Source of the DNA: Pseudomonas sp. B21-023 | Lineage (GTDB): Bacteria > Pseudomonadota > Gammaproteobacteria > Pseudomonadales > Pseudomonadaceae | Length of the DNA stretch: 64,000 bases | Assembly (NCBI RefSeq): GCF_024749165.1 | Contig: NZ_CP087190.1 | Location: 2,081,501 to 2,145,500 of the forward strand | Direction: 5' to 3' | Part shown: positions 1 to 8,448 of the stretch, piece after piece | Layout of the letters: every line of letters begins with the position of its first letter | How positions within the stretch are numbered: position 1 is the first letter of the stretch | Translations under genes and position numbers: made by a program | The notes under the pieces: model-generated | Databases searched by the model: none | What the model saw: only the letters and a program-made list of their open reading frames with translations | What the model was told of the DNA's origin: nothing

Positions 1-561
1 CAACTGCGGCAGCCGAGCACGCAGCAGGGTCAGTTCGCGGTTGTCGGCTTTGCAACCGAGCACTTGCAGCTGCAGACGATCCACCAGTGCCTGCAGATCT
101 TGGGTGGGTGATACGCCTGGGCAGGACAGTACCCTCTCAACCACTGCACGTTCACAGGTCATGGCATGAACCGGGGCCGGCATGGCGCTTTCATGGGGTT
201 GCAGACGACCCGGCAGGCTGTCGGTGTGCTCGCGAACATCTTGATGCCTGGCCTCGGGCAAATTTGGGCCGGTCGGCTGGTGCGTCTCGGTCTCCTCGGG
301 CTTCGTCGAGGTGAACGGATGACTGACCGAGTCCTCGGTGAGCGCGGGTGGTTCGAGCACAGGTGGGTAGTGGTCTGCCCGGGCCAGGGCGGGCGCCAAT
401 GGATAGCCAAGGCCCAGATGGTCTGGCTCCCGAGGGATGCCCTGCCTGTCTGGCGGGGGTAGCAGCAGCTGTTCGAACAACAGCCGCTGGCTGTTCCGGG
501 GAGGCGAGCGAGGCGTGTCAGTCGAGGGGGGTAGTAAGGCAGGCACAGGCAGGGTCTTCAT
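1..561 (-). CDS. sctP: T3SS needle-length regulator SctP (YscP/PscP-like), 3' end outside window
   Basis: Open frame of 187 codons from ATG 561 to the window edge with no stop, so the C-terminus is missing. Its ATG overlaps the stop of sctO (ATGA at 558-561), showing translational coupling in the sctN-O-P operon. The visible part is rich in Pro, Glu and His with little predicted structure, as is usual for the secreted molecular-ruler region of YscP/PscP proteins, which set needle length and switch substrate class at the export gate. The last residues before the edge turn helical and leucine-rich, possibly the start of the C-terminal switch domain. Identity rests mainly on gene position, because sequence conservation in this family is very low. 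Confidence 0.72.
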   Translation of the reverse strand, partial: MKTLPVPALLPPSTDTPRSPPRNSQRLLFEQLLLPPPDRQGIPREPDHLGLGYPLAPALARADHYPPVLEPPALTEDSVSHPFTSTKPEETETHQPTGPNLPEARHQDVREHTDSLPGRLQPHESAMPAPVHAMTCERAVVERVLSCPGVSPTQDLQALVDRLQLQVLGCKADNRELTLLRARLPQL

Positions 562-1028
562 GGTTGCAAGCCACCGTGTAAACAGTGCTCCTCCAACTCG
601 AACTCCTGCCTGCGCTCCGCCAATCGAGTGGCACGCAGGTGTGCCTGGTCCCGCAGTTGGACGAAACTGTCCCTTTTTTTTCGGGTCTGGGCGAGCTGCG
701 CTTGGGCCTGCTGATGTGCCGTGTACTGGCGCGCCAGTGCAGCCTTGCAGGCAACGACTTGCCCATGCAGGCTCGCTTCGCGCTCACCGAGCAGGCCGAC
801 CTGCCGGCGCCAGTGCTCCAAGGCACGACAGTCGGTCAACTGGCCGACATGCGCGGCGAACAGGCGTTGTTGTTCTTCGCGGGACCCGCGGCAAAACGCC
901 AGGTGCGCATCGACGGCCTGTGCCTCGGCTTGCTCTGTCGCCTGTAGAAGGGCCAGCTGGCTTCGCGCTTCACGCTCGGCCCGCTGAAGTCTGCGTTGCT
1001 TGATTTTCGCAAGGGCGGTCAGGGGCAC
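558..1028 (-). CDS. sctO: T3SS central stalk protein SctO (YscO/PscO-like)
   Basis: About 156 residues from GTG 1028; the frame is open upstream to an ATG at 1094, but that would overlap sctN by 76 nt, while GTG 1028 overlaps it by only 10 and starts the protein with [11 protein letters not shown], like family members. The protein is almost entirely charged heptad-like helix (Arg, Gln, Glu, Ala rich), matching the antiparallel coiled coil of SctO/FliJ proteins that links the ATPase hexamer to the export gate SctV. It lies directly downstream of sctN and overlaps sctP, the same order as pscN-pscO-pscP in P. aeruginosa. Confidence 0.82.
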   Translation of the reverse strand: MPLTALAKIKQRRLQRAEREARSQLALLQATEQAEAQAVDAHLAFCRGSREEQQRLFAAHVGQLTDCRALEHWRRQVGLLGEREASLHGQVVACKAALARQYTAHQQAQAQLAQTRKKRDSFVQLRDQAHLRATRLAERRQEFELEEHCLHGGLQP

Positions 1029-2347
1029 CGGGTGATCTCCAGTAGTTGGTCGAGGCTCTGCCGCAGCGAGACGTTTTCGTTGGGGGGCTGGCACAGCCAG
1101 GCGCGGATGGCTTCGCGTTTGCCGATGGCCTGGTCCGCGAGTGGATCCTGGCCCTGCGTGTACTCACCGATCCTGAGCAGCAGTTCGACTTCCTCATACC
1201 GGGCCATCCATTCGCGCAGTAGTCCGGCGGCGGCACGGTGTTCCGGGCTGACGACCTGGTGCATGACCCGGCTGACCGAGCGCAGCACGTCGATGGCCGG
1301 GTAGTGGTTGGCGGCTGCCAGGGCCTGTGACAGGACGATATGGCCATCGAGGATCGAGCGGGTTTCCTCGGCGATCGGTTCGTTCAGGTCATCGCCTTCC
1401 ACCAGCACCGTGTAGAGTGCGGTGATCGAGCCCTTGGCCGATTGCCCGGCGCGTTCCAGCAGGCGCGGCAACTGGGCGAACACCGAAGGCGGAAAGCCGC
1501 GCCGGGTCGGCGGTTCGCCCGCGGCCAGGCCGATCTCCCGCTGGGCCCGGGCGAAGCGGGTCAGGGAATCCATCAGCAACAGGACCTTGTTGCCCTGGTC
1601 GCGGAAATATTCGGCGACGCTGGTGGCGACGAAGGCCGCCCGGGCGCGCTCCATGGCCGGGCGGTCGGAGGTCGCGACCACCAGCACCGCACGCCGCAGG
1701 CCGTGCTCGCCGAGTTCGTGGTGAATGAATTCACGTACCTCGCGACCGCGCTCGCCGATCAGGGCGAGCACGATCACGTCTGCCTCGGCGTTGCGCAGCA
1801 GCGTGGCCAGCAGGGTGCTCTTGCCGCCACCGGCGGGGGCGAAGATGCCTGTGCGTTGCCCTTCGGCACAGGTGAGCAGGCCATCGATACAGCGCACACC
1901 CAGGCTCAAGGGGGTATCGACCAGCTTGCGGCTCAGTGGCGATGGCGCGTCCCTATGCACGGGGTACCAGGCTTGTGGTGCAGCCGGCGGGCTGCCGTCG
2001 AGCGGGTTGCCCAGGCCATCCAGCACCGTCCCCAGCAAATGCTCGCCTACACCCACGCGGTGCATGCCGCCGGTGGGGCATACCTCGGTGCGCGTGCACA
2101 GCCCCTGCATGTCGCCCAGCGGAGCGAGCAGCGCCTGGTCCTGCTGCAGGCCGATGACTTCGGCCAACAGTTCAGGCAGGCCGCCCGGCCTGCGCAGCCG
2201 GCACAGTTCGCCGACCTGCACGCCGGGCGCCAGTGCACGGATCAAGGTGCCGGTGACCTGGGTGACCTTGCCGTTGGCTTGCACCAGTGTGGCGTTGTTC
2301 ACGGCGGCCAGCAGGGCCTGGGGAGTCTGGAGCAGCGATGGCGGCAT
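1019..2347 (-). CDS. sctN: T3SS ATPase SctN (YscN/PscN)
   Basis: Hexameric F1-like ATPase at the cytoplasmic face of the injectisome that strips chaperones and unfolds substrates. Walker A is seen as [12 protein letters not shown], Walker B as [12 protein letters not shown] followed by the family block [13 protein letters not shown]. The N-terminal stretch [10 protein letters not shown] matches YscN. An upstream in-frame ATG at 2380 gives 453 aa, but the predicted -10 box (TAGAAT, 2384-2379) overlaps it. Starting at ATG 2347 gives 442 aa, closer to the 439-440 aa of YscN/PscN. First gene of the leftward operon, divergent from sctW. Confidence 0.95.
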   Translation of the reverse strand: MPPSLLQTPQALLAAVNNATLVQANGKVTQVTGTLIRALAPGVQVGELCRLRRPGGLPELLAEVIGLQQDQALLAPLGDMQGLCTRTEVCPTGGMHRVGVGEHLLGTVLDGLGNPLDGSPPAAPQAWYPVHRDAPSPLSRKLVDTPLSLGVRCIDGLLTCAEGQRTGIFAPAGGGKSTLLATLLRNAEADVIVLALIGERGREVREFIHHELGEHGLRRAVLVVATSDRPAMERARAAFVATSVAEYFRDQGNKVLLLMDSLTRFARAQREIGLAAGEPPTRRGFPPSVFAQLPRLLERAGQSAKGSITALYTVLVEGDDLNEPIAEETRSILDGHIVLSQALAAANHYPAIDVLRSVSRVMHQVVSPEHRAAAGLLREWMARYEEVELLLRIGEYTQGQDPLADQAIGKREAIRAWLCQPPNENVSLRQSLDQLLEITRCP

Positions 2348-2378
2348 GGGAAAGGTTGCAGCGCGAATGATGGGCGCC

Positions 2379-2430
2379 ATTCTAGGTAGCCTGCCGCGCA
2401 GCGGATTTCACTGTGAGGCGCATGTTTTTA
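2379..2430 (-). promoter_or_regulatory. ExsA-type promoter for sctN operon
   Basis: On the minus strand TAAAAACA (2430-2423) fits the ExsA core TNAAAANA, followed by GCGCC at positions 10-14 of the element and TAGAAT (2384-2379) beginning 46 nt after the core T. The same spacing and GCG[GC]C block occur in the elements at 2467 and 6867. ExsA is the AraC-family activator of P. aeruginosa T3SS promoters; its gene is not in this window. Pattern match only. Confidence 0.6.
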
Positions 2431-2466
2431 GTTTTCGGTCGGACGCTGTCGCGCTTGGCGACAGGC

Positions 2467-2518
2467 TAAAAAGAAGCGGCCAGTGGCAACAGAGGGGCGC
2501 AGGGCTTACCTCTAGCAT
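2467..2518 (+). promoter_or_regulatory. ExsA-type promoter for sctW operon
   Basis: TAAAAAGA (2467-2474) fits the ExsA core TNAAAANA, GCGGC follows at 2476-2480, and a -10-like TAGCAT lies at 2513-2518, 46 nt from the core start. It faces sctW (ATG 2553) and is the mirror partner of the minus-strand element at 2430-2379, so one short intergenic region drives both T3SS operons, as between pscN and popN in P. aeruginosa. Confidence 0.62.
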
Positions 2519-2552
2519 GGCGCTCATTCTTTGATGCGACGACGAGGTGGGG

Positions 2553-3401
2553 ATGAGCGAAGGCGTCGGCTTTTTACGCAGTGAACCGGGACTGGCCATG
2601 CTGCCCGGTTGGGAGGCGCAGGGGCAGTCGGTCCTGCAAGCGCGGCAGGTGGCGCCGATGGCGCAGCAGGCCAGCATGGCGGAGGAGGTGTCCATGGCGT
2701 TCTCGTCACTGGCCAACGCGCGGCTCAGTACCCGCAGCCGCGTCACCGATGCGCGCCAGCTGGGTTTGCGCGCGGGCCAGGAGGCCGAGGCCATGCTGGC
2801 CAAGGTGCCGGATGTGCAGCGTCGATCACTGGATGAGCTGGTGGCCTGGTTGCGCCAGCACCCTCAGCTGACTCCGGGTGAGCTGCAGGCCCGCCTGGAT
2901 GGATTTTCTGCTGAGGCCTGTCATCGCTACCTGGCGTTGGCCTATGCCCGCGACGCGTTGGGCACGACGGTTGATGCGCATGGCTTGGCCGGCAAGCTGG
3001 ACCAGGCCATGGCAGCCTTGACGCAGACCCATGGCCAGGCGATCGAGCTGGGCATCGAGATCGGTCCGCTGGCCCAGGCAACGCAGGCGCAGGGGGTGGC
3101 CGAAGTGGTAGCGTTGCGCGGCGTGTACTGCGATTTCCTGTGCGACTATCGCGGGCTCAGGCATGCCTGGGATGAGCTGCGTGCGCGCTTTGGCGATGCC
3201 GCCATCGACGACATCGCGCAGTTCATGCTCAACGGCCTGGCCAGCCATATCAATGGGCCGTCCTCGAGCCTGGACAGTAACCGGCTGCAACAGGTCATCA
3301 GCGACATGAAGCTGGTGCAGGCGCTCAAGAAACTGGAAGGCGACACTGTCGCGCTGTTCCGCCAGCTTGCCGGAGAGCCCAGTGGCGTACGGACCTTCTG
3401 A
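2553..3401 (+). CDS. sctW: T3SS gatekeeper SctW (YopN/PopN-like)
   Basis: 282 residues from ATG 2553, preceded by GAGGTGGGG. The YopN/PopN family plugs export until host contact and orders translocators before effectors. The N-terminus is a flexible Ser/Gln/Met-rich stretch with the early block RLSTRSRVTDARQLG typical of YopN-like proteins; the rest is helical. As in Yersinia and P. aeruginosa the gatekeeper is split: the C-terminal TyeA part is encoded by the next, overlapping gene. A GTG at 2547 is an alternative start. It leads the rightward T3SS operon and follows an ExsA-like box. Confidence 0.88.
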   Translation: MSEGVGFLRSEPGLAMLPGWEAQGQSVLQARQVAPMAQQASMAEEVSMAFSSLANARLSTRSRVTDARQLGLRAGQEAEAMLAKVPDVQRRSLDELVAWLRQHPQLTPGELQARLDGFSAEACHRYLALAYARDALGTTVDAHGLAGKLDQAMAALTQTHGQAIELGIEIGPLAQATQAQGVAEVVALRGVYCDFLCDYRGLRHAWDELRARFGDAAIDDIAQFMLNGLASHINGPSSSLDSNRLQQVISDMKLVQALKKLEGDTVALFRQLAGEPSGVRTF

Positions 3402-3666
3402 CCTGGTCAGCGACTTGCTGGCGTTGATCGACAAACGCTGGGCAACGGTGCAGGACATCCAGCGCCTGCTCGCGGCGTTGCCGCTTGGCCCGCAGGTGCA
3501 ACGTATCCAGTGCCTGCGGGAGTTACAGCGGATCTTCCGTCTGCTGCCCGTGCAAGTATTCAGCGACGAGGCGCAACGCGAGCATCTGTTGGCAGTCTGG
3601 CAGTTGGCCATGGACCAGGCCGTCGACGATGAGGAGGCGATGCTGTGCGGCGCGCGGGAGGCATGA
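3382..3666 (+). CDS. tyeA: TyeA-like gatekeeper subunit (Pcr1-like)
   Basis: 94 residues from GTG 3382, preceded by GGAGAG; TTG 3367 is a weaker alternative. Length matches TyeA (92 aa). Helical protein that binds the C-terminus of YopN/SctW to complete the export plug. The start lies inside the 3' end of sctW (20-nt overlap in another frame), suggesting coupled translation and near-stoichiometric synthesis. The stop overlaps the next ATG. In many T3SSs SctW and TyeA are one polypeptide; here they are separate, as in the Ysc family. Confidence 0.83.
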   Translation: MAYGPSDLVSDLLALIDKRWATVQDIQRLLAALPLGPQVQRIQCLRELQRIFRLLPVQVFSDEAQREHLLAVWQLAMDQAVDDEEAMLCGAREA

Positions 3667-4040
3667 GCATGGGCTTTTGCACGGCAGCCGTGGCCCAGTT
3701 CTGTCGCGACTTGGGTGTGGCGCCAGCGCAACCGCAGGAACCTTTGCTGCGCCTGGAGTTGCCAGGTGCAGGCGTTTTGCAGCTCGAACGGCTAGCAGGG
3801 CAGTTGACGCTGTGGCTGGATTTTTCCGTGCACGGGGCGATGTTCGAGCGCGCCATGCGGTGTGCGCTCAGGCAGGTGTACGAACACCAGGCCTGTGGTT
3901 GCCTGCTGCGCTGTGGTCTGCTTGCCAACGATCATCTGGTGCTGCTGGCAGGCCTCGACGAACACGGTTTGACCGAGCAGGCCTTGCATCGGGCCTATCG
4001 CTTGCTGACGCGGGTACGCACCGAGGTGTTGGCAGCATGA
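3663..4040 (+). CDS. sycN: SycN-like T3SS chaperone (Pcr2-like)
   Basis: 125 residues from ATG 3663, which overlaps the tyeA stop (ATGA). Size and fold pattern (small, alternating helix and strand, acidic, EPLLRLELPGAG then a hydrophobic strand) fit class I chaperones; SycN is 123 aa. In the Ysc family SycN pairs with YscB to bind the N-terminus of YopN. The partner sctB-type chaperone gene (yscB/pscB) is not in this window. ATG 3669 is an alternative start. Confidence 0.78.
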   Translation: MSMGFCTAAVAQFCRDLGVAPAQPQEPLLRLELPGAGVLQLERLAGQLTLWLDFSVHGAMFERAMRCALRQVYEHQACGCLLRCGLLANDHLVLLAGLDEHGLTEQALHRAYRLLTRVRTEVLAA

Positions 4041-4402
4041 GCGTTATCGAGCTGGCCGGGCAGGCCCATGATTTCTCGCTGCCGTGGGCGCCAGCCGACG
4101 CGGCGCTTGCCCAGCCAGAATGCGACGCTCTGCCTATGCCGGGGCAGCCGGTGCAGGCGCACTTGCGTGAGCTGTACCCGCAGCATCAGGCGGCACGCCT
4201 GCGTCTGGCGTACGCCAGGCCCGAACATGAACTGCGCAGCCTTTACAACCCGCAGCATTTCACCCGAGCACTGGGCTCGCTGGTGGAACAGCTGCTTGCC
4301 TCGCAGGCCCCCGGGTGCCCAGAGGCGGCGGCACTGGTGCAAGCGCTACTGGCCGACCGCCGTACGCTGGAGTGCTGCGTTAACGTCCTGCTCAAGGTGT
4401 GA
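4037..4402 (+). CDS. sctX: T3SS protein SctX (YscX/Pcr3-like)
   Basis: 121 residues; ATG 4037 overlaps the sycN stop (ATGA). YscX (122 aa) is an early secreted substrate found only in Ysc-type systems; it binds YscY and the export gate SctV and is needed for needle assembly. Visible hallmarks are the block LYPQHQAARLRLAY and the cysteine pair ECCVNVLLKV at the extreme C-terminus. Its presence with SctY places this locus in the Ysc/Psc family rather than the Hrp or SPI types. Confidence 0.85.
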   Translation: MSVIELAGQAHDFSLPWAPADAALAQPECDALPMPGQPVQAHLRELYPQHQAARLRLAYARPEHELRSLYNPQHFTRALGSLVEQLLASQAPGCPEAAALVQALLADRRTLECCVNVLLKV

Positions 4403-4406
4403 ATAC

Positions 4407-4736
4407 ATGAAATTGTCGAACGAACAGCAGGATGTCTTGCAGTTGTTGGCCTGGTTGCATCTGCAATGCGGTTGGCCCGAACGGGCGCGGGTGTTGCTGG
4501 AGGTGCTGTTGCGCGCCGATCCCCAGCATCGCGCCGGGTGTCGAGCCGCAGTGGTGGTGGCGCTGGAGCTGGGCGATTGGGCGGGGGCCGAACGTCAGTG
4601 CCTGGCGCTGCGTGACGCGGGCGAGCTGCAGCCGCCCTTGTGGCTGTGCCTGAGCCAGGCACAGCAAATGGCCGGCCGATTGGAGCAGGCCCAGGCCACC
4701 TATGCCGAGTACCAGCGGCGCAAGGCATGCCCATGA
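4407..4736 (+). CDS. sctY: T3SS chaperone SctY (YscY/Pcr4-like)
   Basis: 109 residues from ATG 4407, four bases after the sctX stop. A short TPR-like, leucine-rich helical protein (YscY is 114 aa) that is the cognate chaperone of SctX and forms a ternary complex with SctV. Tandem helices with paired W/Y/A positions such as [16 protein letters not shown] are visible near the C-terminus. Its stop overlaps the sctV ATG by three bases (ATGA). Confidence 0.83.
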   Translation: MKLSNEQQDVLQLLAWLHLQCGWPERARVLLEVLLRADPQHRAGCRAAVVVALELGDWAGAERQCLALRDAGELQPPLWLCLSQAQQMAGRLEQAQATYAEYQRRKACP

Positions 4737-6832
4737 ATCAGCTGCCCCGAATACTTGGCCAGATCGGCGCACGCAAGGACCTGATGCTGGCCGTGATGTT
4801 GCTGGCGGTGGTGTTCATGATGATCCTGCCGCTGCCGCCCCTGCTGCTGGACTTGCTGATCGCCCTGAACATCACCATCGCCGTAGTGCTGCTGATGATG
4901 TCGGTGTACGTGGTCTCGCCGCTGCATTTCTCGGTGTTCCCCTCGGTGCTGCTGGTCACCACGCTGTTCCGCCTGGCGCTGTCGATCAGTACCACGCGGA
5001 TGATCCTGCTGGAGGCCGATGCCGGGCAGATCGTGCAGACCTTCGGCGACTTCGTGGTGGGCGGCAACCTGGTGGTGGGCTGCATCCTGTTCCTGATCAT
5101 CACCATCGTGCAGTTCCTGGTCATCACCAAGGGCGCCGAGCGGGTGGCGGAAGTCAGCGCGCGGTTTTCCCTCGACGCCATGCCGGGCAAGCAGATGAGC
5201 ATCGACGGCGACCTGCGCGCCGGCGTCATCGACGTCAACGAAGCCCGTGAGCGCCGCGGCGAGGTGGAGAAGGCCAGCCAGATGTTCGGTGCCATGGATG
5301 GCGCGATGAAGTTCGTCAAGGGCGACGCTATCGCCGGGTTGCTGATCATCATCGTCAACCTGCTGGCAGGGCTGGCCATCGGCGTGATGCAGAAGGGCAT
5401 GAGCGCGGGTGACGCGCTGCAGCTCTACGCGGTACTCACCGTCGGTGACGGTATGGTCAGCCAGGTGCCGGCGTTGTTGATCGCCATCACGGCGGGAATC
5501 ATCGTCACCCGTGACGGTCAAGGCGCCCATGACTTGGGGGCGAATATCGGCAGCCAGGTCATGGCGCAGCCCAAGGCGCTGCTGATCGGTGGCGCCTTGC
5601 TGGGGTTGTTCGGTCTCATCCCGGGCTTCCCGACAGTCACGTTCTTCATTCTCGCATTGATGGTCGGGGGCGGTGGCTGGTGGGCGCTCCGCCAGCGGCG
5701 TGTCGAAGAGGCTGACCAGCAGCACAGTGGCGGTCTGCCGGCGTTGCTGGCCAATGGTGCCGGTGCGCCAGCGCTGAAACCCGCAGGCAAGGCGAAGATG
5801 GGCGCCGACCCGCAGGCCTTTGCCCTGACGGTGCCCTTGCTCATCGATGTGGACAGCGAGTTGCAAGCCGCCCTGGAGGCCGCCTCGTTGAACGATGAAC
5901 TGGCACGGGTCCGCCAGGCGCTCTACCTGGACCATGGCGTGCCGTTCCCTGGTATCCGCCTGCGTTTCAACAGCGCGCTTGGCCCTGGGGAGTACCGCAT
6001 CCTGTTGCAGGAAGTGCCGGTGGCGCGAGGCGAACTGATGCCTGGGTATCTGCTGGTTCAGGAGCAGCCAGCTCAGCTGGCGCTTGTCGGCGTGCCCTAC
6101 GTAGAGGGCCAAGCGCTGTTGTCTGGGCGTGCCAGCCTTTGGGTGGAGCAGGACCTGCGTGATTGCCTGGAGCGTGCCGGCTGTGCCTTCCTGGCAGTCG
6201 ACCAGGTACTTGCCTGGCACCTGTCCCATGTCTTGTGCGAATACGCCGGGGATTTCATCGGCATCCAGGAGACCCGCTACCTGCTGGAGCAGATGGAGCA
6301 GGGCTATGGTGAGCTGGTCAAGGAGGTACAGCGGATCCTGCCGTTGCAGCGAATCAACGAGGTCTTTCAGCGGTTGGTGGGCGAGGGCATCTCGATCCGC
6401 AACATGCGTTCGATCCTCGAGGCCCTGGTCGAATGGGGGCAGAAGGAAAAGGACGTGGTGCAGTTGGCCGAATATGTGCGCAGCAGCCTCAAGCGCTACA
6501 TCTGCTACAAGTACGCCAGTGGCCACAACCTGCTGCCGGCCTACCTGCTCGACCCGGCGGTCGAGGAGATGATCCGCAACGGCATCCGCCAGACCAGCGC
6601 CGGCAGCTACCTGGCCCTGGAACCTGCGCAGAGCGATGCCTTTCTCGCCCAGGTCAAAGCTGCGGTGGGCAACCTGCATGAAGCCCAGGCAAGGCCCGTG
6701 CTCGTGGTGTCCATGGACATCCGGCGCTATGTGCGCAAGTTGGTCGAAGGCGTTTATTCCGACTTGCCTGTGCTGTCCTTTCAGGAACTCACCACGCAGA
6801 TCAACATCCAGCCACTGGGGCGCATTGGCTGA
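4733..6832 (+). CDS. sctV: T3SS export gate protein SctV (YscV/PcrD)
   Basis: 699 residues from ATG 4733 (ATGA overlap with sctY); PcrD is about 706. The N-terminal half carries about eight membrane segments, first at residues 17-60, with the conserved cytosolic loop block [20 protein letters not shown]. Residues from about 350 on form the cytosolic ring domain that docks chaperone-effector complexes. It matches FlhA/YscV throughout and ends with the conserved PVLSFQEL block. Strongest single marker of a T3SS here. The stop codon sits in the left arm of a perfect hairpin. Confidence 0.97.
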   Translation: MNQLPRILGQIGARKDLMLAVMLLAVVFMMILPLPPLLLDLLIALNITIAVVLLMMSVYVVSPLHFSVFPSVLLVTTLFRLALSISTTRMILLEADAGQIVQTFGDFVVGGNLVVGCILFLIITIVQFLVITKGAERVAEVSARFSLDAMPGKQMSIDGDLRAGVIDVNEARERRGEVEKASQMFGAMDGAMKFVKGDAIAGLLIIIVNLLAGLAIGVMQKGMSAGDALQLYAVLTVGDGMVSQVPALLIAITAGIIVTRDGQGAHDLGANIGSQVMAQPKALLIGGALLGLFGLIPGFPTVTFFILALMVGGGGWWALRQRRVEEADQQHSGGLPALLANGAGAPALKPAGKAKMGADPQAFALTVPLLIDVDSELQAALEAASLNDELARVRQALYLDHGVPFPGIRLRFNSALGPGEYRILLQEVPVARGELMPGYLLVQEQPAQLALVGVPYVEGQALLSGRASLWVEQDLRDCLERAGCAFLAVDQVLAWHLSHVLCEYAGDFIGIQETRYLLEQMEQGYGELVKEVQRILPLQRINEVFQRLVGEGISIRNMRSILEALVEWGQKEKDVVQLAEYVRSSLKRYICYKYASGHNLLPAYLLDPAVEEMIRNGIRQTSAGSYLALEPAQSDAFLAQVKAAVGNLHEAQARPVLVVSMDIRRYVRKLVEGVYSDLPVLSFQELTTQINIQPLGRIG

Positions 6833-6849
6833 CGCCATTCTGGCGTCAG
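6829..6849. other. Perfect 9-bp hairpin spanning the sctV stop codon
   Basis: CTGACGCCA, a three-base loop TTC, then TGGCGTCAG. The sctV TGA lies in the left arm. There is no U-tract, so intrinsic termination is unlikely; attenuation or protection of the sctW-sctV mRNA end are possible roles. Confidence 0.6.
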
Positions 6850-6866
6850 AAACCGTACCCCTGAAC

Positions 6867-6918
6867 TACAAAATCGCGGCCGGGCCTGACGGAACGACCG
6901 CCACCGCCTCATTAGACT
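6867..6918 (+). promoter_or_regulatory. Possible third ExsA-type promoter, before the tip-protein gene
   Basis: TACAAAAT at 6867 is a degenerate ExsA core (C instead of A at position 3 and T instead of A at position 8). GCGGC follows at 6876-6880 and a -10-like TAGACT at 6913-6918, exactly 46 nt from the core start, the same geometry as the two elements at 2379-2518. In P. aeruginosa a separate ExsA promoter lies at the equivalent place, before pcrGVH-popBD. Confidence 0.45.
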
Positions 6919-6994
6919 GCATCTGTCGGTACCTCGACCTGGTCATGGCCAGGCTCACCTCGAGACGGGGTAACCAGCCAATCGGAAGCAGATG

Positions 6995-7942
6995 ATGAGC
7001 AGTTCTATCGATGTATTGAATCGCCCTGCGCCCTTGTCGCCTGTCGATCGCGTGGCCCCCCCGCCGATCTGGGTGGACATTCAGAGGGTGGAGCGGTTTC
7101 TCGACCAAAACGCGATCACGGCAGCGGATGGTCAAGGCCTGCCTTTGAGCCGCGAGTACCGGCGCCAGGTCATAGAGACCTTGCTGGGCCCCGAGGGGCA
7201 GGCGCGATTGGCGCAGAGCCGACCCTACTTCGACAGCCTGCTGCCGCATCCGCTGCCCGACCAGCCTGTCGATGCGCTGATCCAGTTGCTGGAAGCCTAT
7301 GCGGCGTGGTTGCCGGGCGCACCCGTGCAGCTGGTGAACCTGGGCGAACGGCTACGCATGGACGAGCTGGTAATGGCGGCGATGGGTTTGCGCATGCGCA
7401 AGCAGAAAGCCGAGCGTACCGAGCTCAGCGAGCAACTGAAGAGCCTCACCGCGGAGCTGAAGATCTTCAGCGTGATCCAGTCCAAGGTCAACGTGGTCAT
7501 GGCAGCCAAGGGCACCTTCGATCTTCAGGACCCGGGCTTCAACCTCTTCGACCCGAAGTTGTACGACCTGGATGCGGCTGCCTGGGAAACCAGCCCTGAA
7601 CGCCGATTGCTTGCGTCGTACGGCAATGCAGTCGTGACGGTGCGGCAGTTCCTGGCAGACACGCCCACTGGCATTTCGCCCAACGGCAGTGATCGTCGTC
7701 CACACAGGGTCAGCGGACCGATGGATGGCCTGGAATCGCAATATAGCTGGCACAAGGACAACAACCCGCTGGCCAACTTCTCCCAGGCCTTGAGCGATCG
7801 CACCCGCATCGTCAACGACAAGGTGACCGAGCAGACCACCCTGCTCAATGACGTGGGGTCGCGGTACACCACCTCCACCGAGGTGATGATGAAGTTCGTC
7901 GAGACGTGGTTCTCGATGCTGTCGAAGATTATGCAGAACTGA
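6995..7942 (+). CDS. sctA: T3SS needle-tip protein SctA (LcrV/PcrV-like)
   Basis: 315 residues from ATG 6995 (GGAAG six bases upstream); ATG 6992 is an alternative. LcrV is 326 aa. The C-terminal region ending TTLLNDVGSRYTTSTEVMMKF matches the LcrV/PcrV coiled-coil helix (TTLLxDVxSRxNSA in the family), and the mid block KIFSVIQSKVN fits the first long helix. The tip protein caps the needle and templates insertion of SctE/SctB. The dedicated chaperone gene pcrG, normally just upstream, is absent. Confidence 0.88.
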   Translation: MSSSIDVLNRPAPLSPVDRVAPPPIWVDIQRVERFLDQNAITAADGQGLPLSREYRRQVIETLLGPEGQARLAQSRPYFDSLLPHPLPDQPVDALIQLLEAYAAWLPGAPVQLVNLGERLRMDELVMAAMGLRMRKQKAERTELSEQLKSLTAELKIFSVIQSKVNVVMAAKGTFDLQDPGFNLFDPKLYDLDAAAWETSPERRLLASYGNAVVTVRQFLADTPTGISPNGSDRRPHRVSGPMDGLESQYSWHKDNNPLANFSQALSDRTRIVNDKVTEQTTLLNDVGSRYTTSTEVMMKFVETWFSMLSKIMQN

Positions 7943-7950
7943 GGTGATTG

Positions 7951-8448
7951 ATGACTGCAGCACAACAGATAGGCGCCGATGCCATCGAGGCCGAGGCGAT
8001 CGAAGGTTTCTTCGCTGAGGGCGGCACGTTCGCCATGTTGCGCGGGATTGGCGCGGCACAGCTTGAAACGCTCTATGCCCAGGCATTCGGCTTCTACCAG
8101 GGGGGGCGGTTGGAGGATGCCTTGACGATGTTCAAGGGGCTGGCGGCGCTCGACCACTACGACGCCCGGGCATTTCTCGGGGTGGCAGCCTGCTACCAGG
8201 CGTTGCAGCGTTATCAGGAGGCGTTACCGGCCTACGCCTACGGCGCAATGCTTGCACCGCACGACCCACGTTTCTGCTTGCATGCCGCTGAATGTCAACA
8301 GCATCTGGGTGACCTGGTTTCGGCCCGCAGCGGCTACGAACACGCGCAGGCGTTGGCAGAGAACGGTGAACAGGGTGGTTTGGCGAGCAGGGCACAGGGG
8401 CTACTTGAGGCATTGCGACAGAAGGAGGCTGCGAGCCATGCGAACTGA
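7951..8448 (+). CDS. pcrH: Translocator chaperone (LcrH/SycD/PcrH-like)
   Basis: 165 residues from ATG 7951 with GAGGTG upstream, eight bases after sctA. Class II chaperone with three tandem TPRs, e.g. LYAQAFGFYQGGRLEDALTM and AFLGVAACYQALQRYQEAL, and an N-terminal helix. LcrH/PcrH keeps the hydrophobic translocators YopB/PopB and YopD/PopD soluble before export. The stop overlaps the sctE start by 11 bases, matching the pcrV-pcrH-popB-popD order. Confidence 0.92.
   Translation: MTAAQQIGADAIEAEAIEGFFAEGGTFAMLRGIGAAQLETLYAQAFGFYQGGRLEDALTMFKGLAALDHYDARAFLGVAACYQALQRYQEALPAYAYGAMLAPHDPRFCLHAAECQQHLGDLVSARSGYEHAQALAENGEQGGLASRAQGLLEALRQKEAASHAN

Noticed and set aside
1340..2389. 349-codon plus-strand frame through sctN
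   Set aside because: Antisense to the ATPase, which has intact Walker motifs.
4700..6838. 712-codon minus-strand open frame opposite sctV
   Set aside because: Low-complexity Gln/His/Asp product typical of the antisense of a GC-rich membrane protein gene; sctV is unmistakable on the plus strand.
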